From positions 1 to 64,000 of the forward strand of contig SEIO01000009.1 in the NCBI GenBank assembly GCA_004145795.1: a stretch of 64,000 nucleotides of DNA. Direction: 5' to 3'. Positions 8,731 to 19,289 of this stretch are shown piece after piece; position 1 is the stretch's first letter; the number at the start of each line of letters is the position of its first letter. The notes under the pieces were generated by a model. It did no database searches, was not told where the DNA came from, and worked only from the letters and a program-made list of their open reading frames with translations. The position numbers and the translations under genes are program-made. The stretch is from Lentibacillus lipolyticus (GTDB lineage: Bacteria > Bacillota > Bacilli > Bacillales > Amphibacillaceae).

Positions 8731-9483
8731 TCAATCCCGGTTCTCATTTTCTACCTTTTTCTGATCCATATACAATGTCAAAGGCTGGTCAGAGCCTTTC
8801 ATTAATTTATAAAAATACGATGACGTCAGGTTGTAGTTTTTTTCGATTTTTTCCGCCAGATAGCTGCTCCGTTCAAAGAGGATGGAGCGAAAATGACTGA
8901 TTTGCCGGTTGACTTTCTCCATTAGTGCTTCCTGGCTTTCCAGCCGCTCCAGCACATTCGCCTGTGTGTTATCCTGTTCGGAAAGACGATCGTTCATTTG
9001 TTCATTCAATTCGGCGAGGTCCTTCAGTTGTTGCGAGAGTTCTTGGTTAAATGCTTCATACCCTTCTAGACGCTCAGCAATCAACTGGTTTGATTGCTTT
9101 AGCGACTCCATTTGGGCAGCGGCTTCTTGGCTCTGTGCATCATCCTGCTGCATCATTTCAGCGAGCTTTTGGTTATTTTGATCAAGTGTTTGTAACCATT
9201 CCATCGCCTGGCGTTCAAATGTTTCCTGTCCTTGTTCGCGGTCTTGAATGGCTTTTAGTTGGGTAGCAATTTCCTGCCATTTGCTTGTGGCTAAACGGTT
9301 TTGCTGCTGATGAGCCGTTTTTAATTCATGAAACGCATCGGAAAGGGCTTTATTTATTTTTTTCTGTTCCTGAATCATGTCAGAGAAGGTATCTTTATGA
9401 TAGTAGTCTTGATTAGGCTCAAGAATCTCGCCATCATTTTTATAAACATTGGGGTGATCATATTTGTTAATGAATAATCCCAT
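8731..9483 (-). CDS. Coiled-coil protein of unknown function
   Basis: 250 residues, mostly Gln/Glu-rich heptad-like helix (about residues 35-195). A short structured N-terminus (GLFINKYDHPNVYKNDGEILEPNQ) precedes it. A C-terminal segment around residues 195-240 (FRSILFERSSYLAEKIEKNYNLTSSYFYKLM) is more conserved-looking. There is no signal peptide or membrane span. I do not recognise the family. It is transcribed alone and has its own terminator. It could be a structural or scaffold protein, but this is only inferred from the coiled coil. Confidence 0.8.
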   Translation of the reverse strand: MGLFINKYDHPNVYKNDGEILEPNQDYYHKDTFSDMIQEQKKINKALSDAFHELKTAHQQQNRLATSKWQEIATQLKAIQDREQGQETFERQAMEWLQTLDQNNQKLAEMMQQDDAQSQEAAAQMESLKQSNQLIAERLEGYEAFNQELSQQLKDLAELNEQMNDRLSEQDNTQANVLERLESQEALMEKVNRQISHFRSILFERSSYLAEKIEKNYNLTSSYFYKLMKGSDQPLTLYMDQKKVENENRD

Positions 9484-9592
9484 ATGCTATCACATCCCTT
9501 ATCGCGTTTTATGATTAGCGTATGCGAAAAGGACTGCTTTCGGGACAAATGACCAAATGAGGCGAAACTGAGAGCAACACACACCCGCCCGA

Positions 9593-11008
9593 TTACAAAA
9601 ACTTCCGCGACACCCTTTCCCCATTATACGTGAAAACAACTCGTTCATCTTCCACAATCGTCTCCAAATGAACATTCCGGCCCCATAATTGGTGAATATA
9701 TGGCAACACATTTTCTAAATAATGCAAGTCAAGTTCCGTTCCCTCATAGCCATGCTTCAAATACAGTTCACCGTTGCGCAGGTAGTCACCATTGTTGACC
9801 GAGATATAGGGAAAACCACCGTTGACGCGCTGGGAAACAAGCTGATCGCGCACCTGTTCATAGTCCTTATCACTAATCGTATAATCCGATCCCTGTTTTT
9901 CAAACAAGTACATATCTTCCCGCTGCACCAGATCTTTGGTCAAGTAGTTACGGATAAATGATATGTCTGACTCAATCTCCCGCACTTCAAACATTTTCTC
10001 CCGGCCAGAATTTGGCTCTACCCCCAATGCTCTCATCTCTTCAGTTGGATTATCATAGCGCGTTTCAATATCCTCAAACATTTTCACGCCGAGGTAATAC
10101 GGGTTAATCTGGTGTCTGGACGGCTGAACCACACCCGCGTTCAATGATGCGAACTCCACCGATTCGTCCGAGGTCAAATCCAATTCGCGCAAAATCCGCT
10201 GGTGCCAATAGGATGCCCAGCCTTCATTCATGATTTTTGTTTCCAGCTGCGGCCAGAAATAGCGCATTTCTTCCCGCATCATGGTTAAAATATCGCGCTG
10301 CCAGTCATCCAATTCACGGCTGTATTCCTCAATAAAGAGAAGCACATCTTTTTCTGGCTTGGGTGGAAATGCTTTCGGGGCAGCAGGCAGCTGCTTATGT
10401 TGCTCAGCTGATTCATCCAAGTCCCACAAATCATCATATGGCGTTTTACGAACGGAATGGGCGGTGGGTGCTGCTTGATCATCTTGCTCTTCATCCTTGC
10501 CGCTAGGTTCGATGATGGTTGGGTCAATATGTTCCTGAATGGACAGGACAGCATCCAGAAATTGCTCCACCCTTTCCCTCCCGTAGATCAGCTCATAATT
10601 TTCAATCCGCTCGGCTGTAGCGGTCATACTCTCAACCATGTCACGTCTTGTAGCGGCAAACCGGACGTTGTTTTTGAAAAAGTCGCTGTGAGCAAGCACA
10701 TGCGCAACGATGAGCTTATTCTGAATGAGGCTGTTTGTATCAAGGAGAAACGCATAGCATGGATTGGAGTTAATCACCAGTTCATAAATCTGGCTTAGCC
10801 CCAGGTCATAATGCGTCTTCATCTTATGAAACTGTTTCCCAAAACTCCAGTGAGAAAAACGAGTTGGCATCCCGTATGCTCCAAACGTATAAATAATATC
10901 AGCTGGGCATATTTCGTACCGCATCGGGTAAAAATCCAGTCCGAATCCGGAGGCTATTTCCGTAATTTCATCAATTGCACGGCTCAATGCTCGTGTATCC
11001 GTCACCAT
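9593..11008 (-). CDS. spoVR: SpoVR family protein
   Basis: 471 residues when started at the ATG at 11008, close to the 468 of B. subtilis SpoVR. The open frame extends further upstream, but GGAGG lies just before 11008-11011. The highly conserved block [46 protein letters not shown] is present, as are AHSDFFKNN, the HWxHQR-like YWHQRI and NPYYLG. SpoVR is needed for proper spore cortex formation. Its relative YcgB in enterobacteria acts with the YeaG kinase (PrkA) and YeaH (YhbH). Those two partners lie 3-6 kb away here. Confidence 0.95.
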   Translation of the reverse strand: MVTDTRALSRAIDEITEIASGFGLDFYPMRYEICPADIIYTFGAYGMPTRFSHWSFGKQFHKMKTHYDLGLSQIYELVINSNPCYAFLLDTNSLIQNKLIVAHVLAHSDFFKNNVRFAATRRDMVESMTATAERIENYELIYGRERVEQFLDAVLSIQEHIDPTIIEPSGKDEEQDDQAAPTAHSVRKTPYDDLWDLDESAEQHKQLPAAPKAFPPKPEKDVLLFIEEYSRELDDWQRDILTMMREEMRYFWPQLETKIMNEGWASYWHQRILRELDLTSDESVEFASLNAGVVQPSRHQINPYYLGVKMFEDIETRYDNPTEEMRALGVEPNSGREKMFEVREIESDISFIRNYLTKDLVQREDMYLFEKQGSDYTISDKDYEQVRDQLVSQRVNGGFPYISVNNGDYLRNGELYLKHGYEGTELDLHYLENVLPYIHQLWGRNVHLETIVEDERVVFTYNGERVSRKFL

Positions 11009-11153
11009 CATCCCTCCAAATGTCCTTTTTACAGTGTATGATGCCCGGAGCAAAAATTTGACTAGACTACCACGTTTCCATTGCTGAAAATTGGCACAAT
11101 CCAGGGCATACATTCAAAAATCGTTCAAAAAGTCTTACGAATAGTTTTCAACA

Positions 11154-11183
11154 TTGTTGTTAAAATCTGAATTTAGTTATACA
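11154..11183 (+). promoter_or_regulatory. Possible sigma-A promoter of gdhA
   Basis: TTGTTG (11154-11159) and TATACA (11178-11183) with an 18-base spacer, about 92 bases before the gdhA start. This is a moderate match only. Confidence 0.35.
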
Positions 11184-11259
11184 ATAAAGAATTATATACG
11201 TTTTAGTTACTTTTCCGAAAATGACATCAAAGGAAGTTGCAGCTTTTCCAATCTTTTAA

Positions 11260-12657
<1,398 letters not shown>

Positions 12658-12913
12658 ACAACCCCTGGCCGGGCGGCGACTTCATATGTTCGCTGACCGG
12701 GCATGCTCCCCTTTGATGGACCTCTGGCCCGCCAAGTTATGATGTGTACTTCTCAAGTTCGATCTTCAGCACAGGTGAACAGCAGCGCCACAAACCCCAT
12801 TATACTGTTCTAGCCTGCACATACGTTACACAAAGTCAACGTTAAATATTGCCACACTCCCTTCCTGTATGATTGGCTTTAACCAGGCCAATCTAAAGAC
12901 AGGAGGGATAATA

Positions 12914-13261
12914 ATGGGTTTCCAGTTCTTGACCATTGAAGAGTTCCATGAACTATTGCAGCAATGGAATGGGGAGACGATTAAGATTTCTAAGCATGAA
13001 ATCGACGATCTTGATGAAATACAGATGACACTGCAGAACATTTCCTATGACCGGAACACCAGACGAATGGATGATTACGAACCAATGCACGCACTGCAGC
13101 TGAACGGCGATGGAACGATGGAAACAGATGCAAATAATCCCCAGGAGCTTCCTTCATCATTATATGAAATCCCACTGGAAGACAATTCCTTATATGAATT
13201 CGACGGACATCAGTTTTTAGTAAGCACTTCGCGTGGTGTGTATAAGATTGAACGGGAATAA
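12914..13261 (+). CDS. Hypothetical acidic protein, 115 residues
   Basis: The ATG at 12914 follows AGGAGGG seven bases upstream; the longer open frame starting at 12869 has no such site. The protein is acidic and soluble, starting GFQFLTIEEFHELLQQWNG and ending with a compact beta-rich part (LYEFDGHQFLVSTSRGVYKI). I do not recognise the family. The 256 bases before it, after gdhA, contain no other gene that I can support. Confidence 0.7.
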   Translation: MGFQFLTIEEFHELLQQWNGETIKISKHEIDDLDEIQMTLQNISYDRNTRRMDDYEPMHALQLNGDGTMETDANNPQELPSSLYEIPLEDNSLYEFDGHQFLVSTSRGVYKIERE

Positions 13262-13279
13262 GTCCTGTTTTAAAAGCAT

Positions 13280-13301
13280 GAGCGGGGTACAACCCCCGCT
13301 C
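13280..13301 (+). terminator. Hairpin downstream of the 115-residue protein gene
   Basis: Perfect 8-base GC-rich stem GAGCGGGG/CCCCGCTC with a six-base loop, 18 bases after the stop. The T tract is weak. Confidence 0.5.
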
Positions 13302-13378
13302 CAATAAGTTAAACACTACACTATACTTTAACCTGAATTAAAACCAACTGTACAATCAATCTTATCTGGCTAAACCCC

Positions 13379-13418
13379 AAAACGCTTCATGTCTTCTGAG
13401 ATTGCTGCAGCGTTTTTT
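13379..13418. terminator. Possible terminator between convergent genes
   Basis: AAAACGCT/AGCGTTTT arms with a 22-base loop and a run of six T on the plus strand. It lies between convergent small genes and may serve the plus-strand transcript. Confidence 0.4.
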
Positions 13419-13444
13419 CTGTTTTATAGCGGGAGTATAAGCAT

Positions 13445-13912
13445 TTAGTTTCCTAATGAGGGAACGGGAACAATGAGTTCCAAGTTACCTTCGCCCATTT
13501 TCGCTTTATAGTCCTCAAAGGCTATATAAAAGTCTTCCGGTGGTGTCCCAGCGATTGTGGTGAATTCCCCGTTTTCATACGTTACAAAATAACTTTTTTT
13601 TAGGTCTACGTTTTCCTTTAGAAACAACTGTTTGAATTCATCCATTTCCTTGTCTGATAAAGGTCTGTTCAGGATGGTGCGCCCATCGTCATCAGTTTCT
13701 TCATCTTTACTGACTACGAAAACCATACCGTATCCTTCGTGCTCCGTCTCGTTATAAACTGGATTGTTACCATCAAAGTAATCAATGGTTCTGTAAAATG
13801 AATAGCCGCAGCGGAAGCACCAGATAAACTTTTCACCAGTTTTATAATAATCATCTTCTGTTGCACAGCAGCCACAGTGTGGACATGCAATTCCTGAGTA
13901 GATAGATGCCAT
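13445..13912 (-). CDS. Zinc-ribbon protein of unknown function
   Basis: 155 residues. A four-cysteine zinc ribbon is at the N-terminus (CPHCGC, then CFRCGY about 18 residues later). It is followed by an acidic alpha/beta region with no recognised motif. The ATG is preceded by GAGAGG. It could be a nucleic-acid-binding or rubredoxin-like small regulator, but nothing beyond the ribbon supports this. It lies between yhbH and the convergent 115-residue gene. Confidence 0.7.
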   Translation of the reverse strand: MASIYSGIACPHCGCCATEDDYYKTGEKFIWCFRCGYSFYRTIDYFDGNNPVYNETEHEGYGMVFVVSKDEETDDDGRTILNRPLSDKEMDEFKQLFLKENVDLKKSYFVTYENGEFTTIAGTPPEDFYIAFEDYKAKMGEGNLELIVPVPSLGN

Positions 13913-13972
13913 TGAATCCTCTCCCTTTCATTGATCTGTTTAATTTTTAAATGAATTTTGTTGCAGAAATGA

Positions 13973-14095
13973 ATGAAAAACGGTCTTACACGCAGGGTTC
14001 TCATGGAGAGATGTGAATCTAAGGTTGATGGTGCTGCCATTGAAGAAGACATGAAGAAAATTTTAGAGGTTGACTATAGTTTAGGACAATTCTAA
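13973..14095 (+). CDS. Possible 40-residue ORF or gene remnant
   Basis: Open frame MKNGLTRRVLMERCES.. ending IEEDMKKILEVDYSLGQF. It has no clear ribosome binding site. The sequence is protein-like, and it may be the tail of a decayed gene. It lies in the 323-base gap between the zinc-ribbon gene and yhbH, which otherwise shows only the yhbH terminator. Confidence 0.25.
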   Translation: MKNGLTRRVLMERCESKVDGAAIEEDMKKILEVDYSLGQF

Positions 14096-14207
14096 AAAAT
14101 GTCAAGGAAATTTGTACAAATTATCAATATAATGTTGATGGATTCGTTTTAATGGTATTAACGAAATAGCTGCAGTGCCCACCCTGGCTTAGACAGCACT
14201 TGATGCA

Positions 14208-14236
14208 AAGAAGCCCCCGCATATGTGGCGGAGGCT
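14208..14236 (-). terminator. Terminator of yhbH
   Basis: Nine-base arms (14212-14220 with 14228-14236, one mismatch), beginning at the yhbH stop codon and followed by TTCTTT on the minus strand. Confidence 0.75.
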
Positions 14237-15405
14237 CAAACGGTAGCTTCTTGTTTTTGGAAGAATGACTTTAGGGCGTGGTAGACATCCTGTTTACCTT
14301 TCAAAATATAGTGACGAAATTTTGGATTTTCAAATTCTTTATAGGTACGCATCAAGGTGGACTGGCGATTATACATGTTCACTTCAGCATAACCAAACAT
14401 GTTCGACTGTGCCATGATATCATTCACCAAGCTAATGCACTTCGGATTGTCCGATGTGATGTTTTCGCCGTCCGAAAAATGAAACGGATAAATATTATAG
14501 CTGGAAGGGTGGTATTTATCGGCAATCAGCTCCAATGCTTTTTCATAAGCGGATGAGCAAATTGTTCCACCGCTTTCCCCTTTCGCGAAAAATGCTTCTT
14601 CCGAGACGACTTTTGCTTCGGTATGATGGGCAATAAAAACAATTTCAACATGTTCATATTTCGAACGCAAAAATTTCATCATCCAGAAAAAGAAACTCCG
14701 GGCCAGATACTTTTCCATGTTCCCCATAGATGCACTTGTATCCATCATAGCAAGGATGACAGCTTTTGACTCTGGCTTTGTTACGTCATTCCATGTTTTA
14801 AAACGGAGGTCATCGTTATAAATGGGGGCGATTTGTGTTTTTCCCTCCATGGCATTGCGCTTCAGAGCTGTTAAAATGGTTCGTTTTTTATCCACATTCC
14901 CCATCAATCCTTTTTTGCGAACATCGTTGAACTCTGTTTTTTCCGTTGTAACCTCCACTTCATCTTTTTGCTGCAGGTTGGGCAGTTCCATCTCATCAAA
15001 CAGTGCGTCTTCCAGTTCTGCCATCGAGACTTCGGCTTCATAATAGTCACTGCCAGGCTGATCTCCAGCCTGTTTTCCACCGCCTGACCCACTTTGGCCC
15101 TGTTTATCGCCATTTGGATCACGCGCAATGACGTCACCTACTTCACTGTCACCATCCCCCTGTCCCACTTGTTTCGATTTATTATGATTGTAGCGGATTT
15201 TGTATTCATCCAATGATCGGATCGGTATTTTGACAACATCACGACCGTTAGACATGATAATATTTTCTTCGCTAATTAAGTCAGGCAAGTTATTCTTAAT
15301 GGCATCCTTTATTTTTTCCTTATGGCGCTCTTGATCCTGATGCCCTTTGCGGTGGAGGGACCAATCTTCCCGGGAAACGGTGTAACTTCTATTATTCTCG
15401 TGCAC
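14236..15405 (-). CDS. yhbH: YhbH family VWA-domain protein (DUF444), sporulation/stress linked
   Basis: 389 residues. The N-terminal basic start ([37 protein letters not shown]) is typical. A low-complexity Gly/Ser/Gln/Asp region lies at about 90-125. The C-terminal half is a von Willebrand A-like domain with MMDTSASMG as the metal site. The family is genetically and physically tied to PrkA/YeaG kinase, and the B. subtilis member is expressed in sporulation. Here it follows prkA on the same strand, about 146 bases downstream but past a strong hairpin. Its molecular activity is not established. Confidence 0.95.
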   Translation of the reverse strand: MHENNRSYTVSREDWSLHRKGHQDQERHKEKIKDAIKNNLPDLISEENIIMSNGRDVVKIPIRSLDEYKIRYNHNKSKQVGQGDGDSEVGDVIARDPNGDKQGQSGSGGGKQAGDQPGSDYYEAEVSMAELEDALFDEMELPNLQQKDEVEVTTEKTEFNDVRKKGLMGNVDKKRTILTALKRNAMEGKTQIAPIYNDDLRFKTWNDVTKPESKAVILAMMDTSASMGNMEKYLARSFFFWMMKFLRSKYEHVEIVFIAHHTEAKVVSEEAFFAKGESGGTICSSAYEKALELIADKYHPSSYNIYPFHFSDGENITSDNPKCISLVNDIMAQSNMFGYAEVNMYNRQSTLMRTYKEFENPKFRHYILKGKQDVYHALKSFFQKQEATV

Positions 15406-15488
15406 ATTCTTCCCTCCTCATCCTTTTATTCAGTTTATGCACTCGCAAGCAAACAAGTTATCAATCGAAAATTCAGAAAATAATTGTT

Positions 15489-15536
15489 AGAAAAAAATAA
15501 CAAGAGCCGATAATGCATCAGTCTTGTTATTTTTTC
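15489..15536 (-). terminator. Bidirectional hairpin between prkA and yhbH
   Basis: AATAACAAGA/TCTTGTTATT arms with T runs on both sides, between the prkA stop and the yhbH start. It probably ends most prkA transcripts. Confidence 0.75.
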
Positions 15537-15551
15537 TATCCTGGTAAATAA

Positions 15552-17447
15552 TCATCGATTAAGCAGGCTGCCTACATAGCGCAGCAGTTCATTAGCAGAT
15601 ACGGAGTTGTAGCCATATTCATCAATCAGACGGGCAATGACTTCATTGATTTTCTTCAGTTGCGATTCATCCGGCGTCTGGGATGAGGTGGTAATTTTCA
15701 CGATGTCTTTCAAATCAGCGAACAGTTTATTCTGGATAGCTTCGCGCAGGCGCTCGTGGGAACTGTAATCAAAGCGCTTCCCTTTGCGTGCGTAGGCAGA
15801 GATACGGATGAGTATTTCTTCTCTGAATGCTTTTTTCGCATTTTCAGAGATGCCAATTTGTTCCTCTATCGAACGCATCAGCTTTTCATCCGGATTCATT
15901 TCTTCCCCTGTTAGCGGATCATGCAACTTGGTCTTATTACAGTACGCTTCCACATTATCCAAGTAATTGTCTAACAGTGTTTTGGCTGATTCTTCATAGG
16001 AGTAAACAAATGCCTTCTGTACTTCTTTTTTGGCAATGTCATCGTACTCCCGTCTCGCCACGGAAATATAGTTCAAATATGTTTCTTTATCGTCATTAGA
16101 AATCGATGGATGCTGTTCAAGGCCTTCTTTTAGCGACCGCAACACATCCAGTGCGTTAATCGATGGAACTTCTTTGCGGATCATCGCGGACGATATGCGG
16201 TTAATGACATAGCGGGGGTCAATCCCGTTCATTCCTTCATCCGGGTATTCCTTCTTCAGTTCCTCGACATCAACCTGGTTATACCCCTCTACACTATCTC
16301 CGTCATACAGGCGCATCTTTTTGACGAGATCCATACTTTGTTTTTTCGACTCTTCCAGCCTTGTTAAAATAGAAAAGATTGCTGCTACCCTTAGTGCATG
16401 CGGAGCAATGTGTACATGCGCCATATCACTTTCACGAATCATCTTTTCATAAATTCGCTCTTCCTCACTCACCTTTAAGTTGTACGGGATTGGCATGACG
16501 ATAATCCGTGACTGCAGTGCTTCATTCTTCTGGTTGGAAATAAAGGAGCGATACTCGGCTTCGTTCGTATGCGCAACAATGAGTTCATCCGCACTGATCA
16601 GCGCAAACCGGCCGGCCTTGAAATTGCCTTCCTGGGTAAGGGACAATAAATGCCATAGAAACTTTTCATCACACTTAAGCATTTCCTGAAATTCCATCAT
16701 GCCACGGTTGGCTTTGTTCAGCTCGCCATCGAAGCGGTAGGCACGCGGATCGGATTCAGAACCATATTCTGCGATTGTTGAAAAATCAATGCTGCCGGTC
16801 AAATCGGCAATATCCTGTGATTTTGGATCGGATGGGCTGAATGTCCCGATGCCCACGCGGTTATCCTCGGACAGAAAGATACGTTCAACCTTCACATCCT
16901 CAATGCGTCCACCATATTCCTTTTCCAGCCGCATGGCATTCAATGGTGACAGACTGCCTTCAATACGAATTCCATACTCATCATAAAAATCATCACGCAA
17001 ATGCTGCGGAATGAGGTGTAAGGGATCCTCATGCATTGGACAGCCTTTAATTGCATACACAGCACCCTCGTCTGTCCGGGAGTATTGTTCCAGGCCTCGT
17101 TTCAGCATCGTCACAATGGTGGATTTCCCACCGCTCACCGGACCCATCAAGAGCAAAATCCGTTTGCGGACATCAAGCCGTTTGGCCGCTGGATGAAAAT
17201 ATTCTTCCACCAGCCGCTCGATTGTATCTTCCAGACCAAAAATTTCGTCTCCAAAAAAGTCATACATCTTTTTTCCGTCTCGTTCGGTTAAACCCGAGCT
17301 TTTTATCATATTATACACACGCGAATGCGCTGTCTGGGCCACTTCTGGCCGTTCTTTGACGATTTCAAGATATTCTGCAAATGTGCCTTCCCACTTTAAC
17401 TGTTCTTCCTCTTCACGGTGACGTTTCACCTTATTAAGAATATCCAT
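15552..17447 (-). CDS. prkA: PrkA serine protein kinase / AAA+ protein
   Basis: 631 residues, the full family length. The N-terminal AAA-type domain has the P-loop GPVSGGKSTIV (about 100-110) and CPMHEDPLHLIP. A kinase-like C-terminal region follows. PrkA has been described as a serine kinase and more recently as an AAA+ protease-like factor controlling sporulation and stationary-phase genes. The ATG at 17447 is preceded by a short GGGGGAA. With yhbH next and spoVR nearby, this reconstitutes the yeaG-yeaH-ycgB functional trio. It is divergent from the TPP enzyme operon. Confidence 0.96.
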   Translation of the reverse strand: MDILNKVKRHREEEEQLKWEGTFAEYLEIVKERPEVAQTAHSRVYNMIKSSGLTERDGKKMYDFFGDEIFGLEDTIERLVEEYFHPAAKRLDVRKRILLLMGPVSGGKSTIVTMLKRGLEQYSRTDEGAVYAIKGCPMHEDPLHLIPQHLRDDFYDEYGIRIEGSLSPLNAMRLEKEYGGRIEDVKVERIFLSEDNRVGIGTFSPSDPKSQDIADLTGSIDFSTIAEYGSESDPRAYRFDGELNKANRGMMEFQEMLKCDEKFLWHLLSLTQEGNFKAGRFALISADELIVAHTNEAEYRSFISNQKNEALQSRIIVMPIPYNLKVSEEERIYEKMIRESDMAHVHIAPHALRVAAIFSILTRLEESKKQSMDLVKKMRLYDGDSVEGYNQVDVEELKKEYPDEGMNGIDPRYVINRISSAMIRKEVPSINALDVLRSLKEGLEQHPSISNDDKETYLNYISVARREYDDIAKKEVQKAFVYSYEESAKTLLDNYLDNVEAYCNKTKLHDPLTGEEMNPDEKLMRSIEEQIGISENAKKAFREEILIRISAYARKGKRFDYSSHERLREAIQNKLFADLKDIVKITTSSQTPDESQLKKINEVIARLIDEYGYNSVSANELLRYVGSLLNR

Positions 17448-17635
17448 GTTATTCCCCCATCCAGGAACAGTTTCTATAGCCTATGCAAGCCATGCTATGA
17501 AAATGCCCGTTCATGAGGAAACAAACGATGCCTGTCACACATTTTTTGCTCATAATTCTGTGCTTTTGAAGGAAAGCTATGGAATGAAAGGGGTTATACA
17601 TCATTTTTTTCACCAACATATAAAGGATGGATTAC

Positions 17636-19267
17636 ATGAAAGTAGCGGAATTACTCGTTAAATGCCTGGAGCAGGAAGGCGTTGAATACGTTTTTGGTGT
17701 TCCAGGAGAAGAAAACATTGACCTAATGGACGCGCTCTATAACTCAACGATTGATTTCATCGTCACTCGTCATGAAACGAGTGCAGCATTCATGGCCGGC
17801 ACATATGGCAGGCTCACCGGCAAGCCTGGCGTCTGTCTGGCCACACTGGGACCGGGTGCGACCAACCTGATGACCGGGGTCGCCAATGCCAACATGGATC
17901 ATGCGCCGCTTGTTGCTATTACCGGGCAAGCGGGGCTGGAACGCCAGCACAAAGTTTCCCATCAGTATTATGATCTGATTAACATGTATGAACCGGTTAC
18001 CAAGTGGAATGCGCAGATTAAATCGGCTTCCATCACCCCGGAAGTCGTCCGAAAGGCCTTTCAGGTTGCCGGGCAGACAAAATGGGGGGCAACCCATATT
18101 GACCTGCCAGAGGACATTGCCAGCATGGAAGTGGACGGAAAACCACTTACCATATCCAACAGACCGCATACAGAGGCAAGGGAGGATATCATTGAACAGG
18201 CTGCGGACATGATCAAACAAGCCGAAAACCCTCTCATTCTTGCCGGAAATGGCATTGCCAGACAACAGGCAGTAGAAGAAATGCGAACATTTGTCAATAA
18301 AACCCAAATCCCTGTTGTGCATTCCTTTATGGGGAAGGGTACGGTTCCGTGGACCAATGACCTGAGCCTTCTGACAGCTGGAATAGGCGGCAAGGATTAT
18401 ATCACATGCGGTTTTGATACCTCTGATTTAATTATCACCATTGGATTTGATATGGCTGAATATCCGCCAAAAAACTGGAATCCTGAAGGGGCTACACCCA
18501 TTATCCATATCGACTCCGAAGAAGCGGAAACCGATGAAAATTACCCCGTTGCCTTGAATGTGCTCGGCGACATGAAAGCTAATCTGGGCCAATTAACGGA
18601 AACAGTCGGAACACAGGAGCGCGACAGCAGCTGGGCGGCCAATGTCCGCAAACAAGCTATCGATGAATTCCAATCGTTTCGGACGAATGACCATTTTCCG
18701 GTCAAGCCACAAAAAATCATCGCCGATTTGCGTTCCGTACTAGGGGAGAAGGACATTTCCATATCCGACGTCGGGGCGCACAAAATGTGGATGGCCCGCA
18801 TGTATCATTGTCATGAACCAAACACATGCCTTATTTCGAACGGACTCGCTTCTATGGGTGTTGCTGTCCCAAGCGCTATCGGCGCTAAAATGGCAAACCC
18901 TGATCGAAATGTCGTTGCCGTTTGTGGAGACGGTTCATTTCAGATGACTGGTGCGGAACTGGAAACAGCGAAGCGTCTGAACTTGCCGATCATCGTACTG
19001 ATGTGGCGGGACAATGGCTACGGCCTGATTGAATGGCATCAGTTAAAAGAATTCGGTCAGGCTTCCTATATCAAATTTGGCAACCCGGATTATCAGCAAC
19101 TGGCAGCATCATACGGTTTTGAAGCGATGACTATTCAATCCGCCAAAGAATTAAAGCCGGCACTGGAAAAAGCTATCAGCCTGAACAAACCAGTCTTTAT
19201 CGATTGTCCAGTCGATTATAGCGAAAATATGAAATTGACCGAGAAACTCGGAGATATCATTTGTTAG
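17636..19267 (+). CDS. Acetolactate synthase large-subunit-like TPP enzyme
   Basis: 543 residues from the ATG at 17636. An ATG nine bases earlier is too close to the AAAGGA site. The N-terminal TPP-binding part carries the catalytic-glutamate motif RHETSAAFMAG. The central Rossmann-like domain has LILAGNGIARQ. The C-terminal TPP diphosphate motif GDGSFQMTGAELETA...WRDNGYG is intact. Close to AlsS/IlvB in pattern, so pyruvate condensation to acetolactate is the default guess. There is no small subunit and no alsD beside it. The partner is an aldehyde dehydrogenase 22 bases downstream, so a decarboxylase role feeding an aldehyde to that enzyme is an alternative. Confidence 0.88.
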   Translation: MKVAELLVKCLEQEGVEYVFGVPGEENIDLMDALYNSTIDFIVTRHETSAAFMAGTYGRLTGKPGVCLATLGPGATNLMTGVANANMDHAPLVAITGQAGLERQHKVSHQYYDLINMYEPVTKWNAQIKSASITPEVVRKAFQVAGQTKWGATHIDLPEDIASMEVDGKPLTISNRPHTEAREDIIEQAADMIKQAENPLILAGNGIARQQAVEEMRTFVNKTQIPVVHSFMGKGTVPWTNDLSLLTAGIGGKDYITCGFDTSDLIITIGFDMAEYPPKNWNPEGATPIIHIDSEEAETDENYPVALNVLGDMKANLGQLTETVGTQERDSSWAANVRKQAIDEFQSFRTNDHFPVKPQKIIADLRSVLGEKDISISDVGAHKMWMARMYHCHEPNTCLISNGLASMGVAVPSAIGAKMANPDRNVVAVCGDGSFQMTGAELETAKRLNLPIIVLMWRDNGYGLIEWHQLKEFGQASYIKFGNPDYQQLAASYGFEAMTIQSAKELKPALEKAISLNKPVFIDCPVDYSENMKLTEKLGDIIC

Positions 19268-19289
19268 CATTCGGAAAGGATGATACACC

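Noticed and set aside
12660-12712. Terminator after gdhA
   Set aside because: The GC-rich arms pair only with several bulges and no T tract follows.
15368-15381. TCTTCCCGGGAAAC as a second Noc-binding site
   Set aside because: Three mismatches to the 14-base consensus and inside yhbH coding sequence.
17446-17661. Plus-strand ORF of 71 residues in the prkA/TPP-enzyme gap
   Set aside because: No ribosome binding site and it overlaps the start of the TPP enzyme gene in another frame. Composition looks non-coding.
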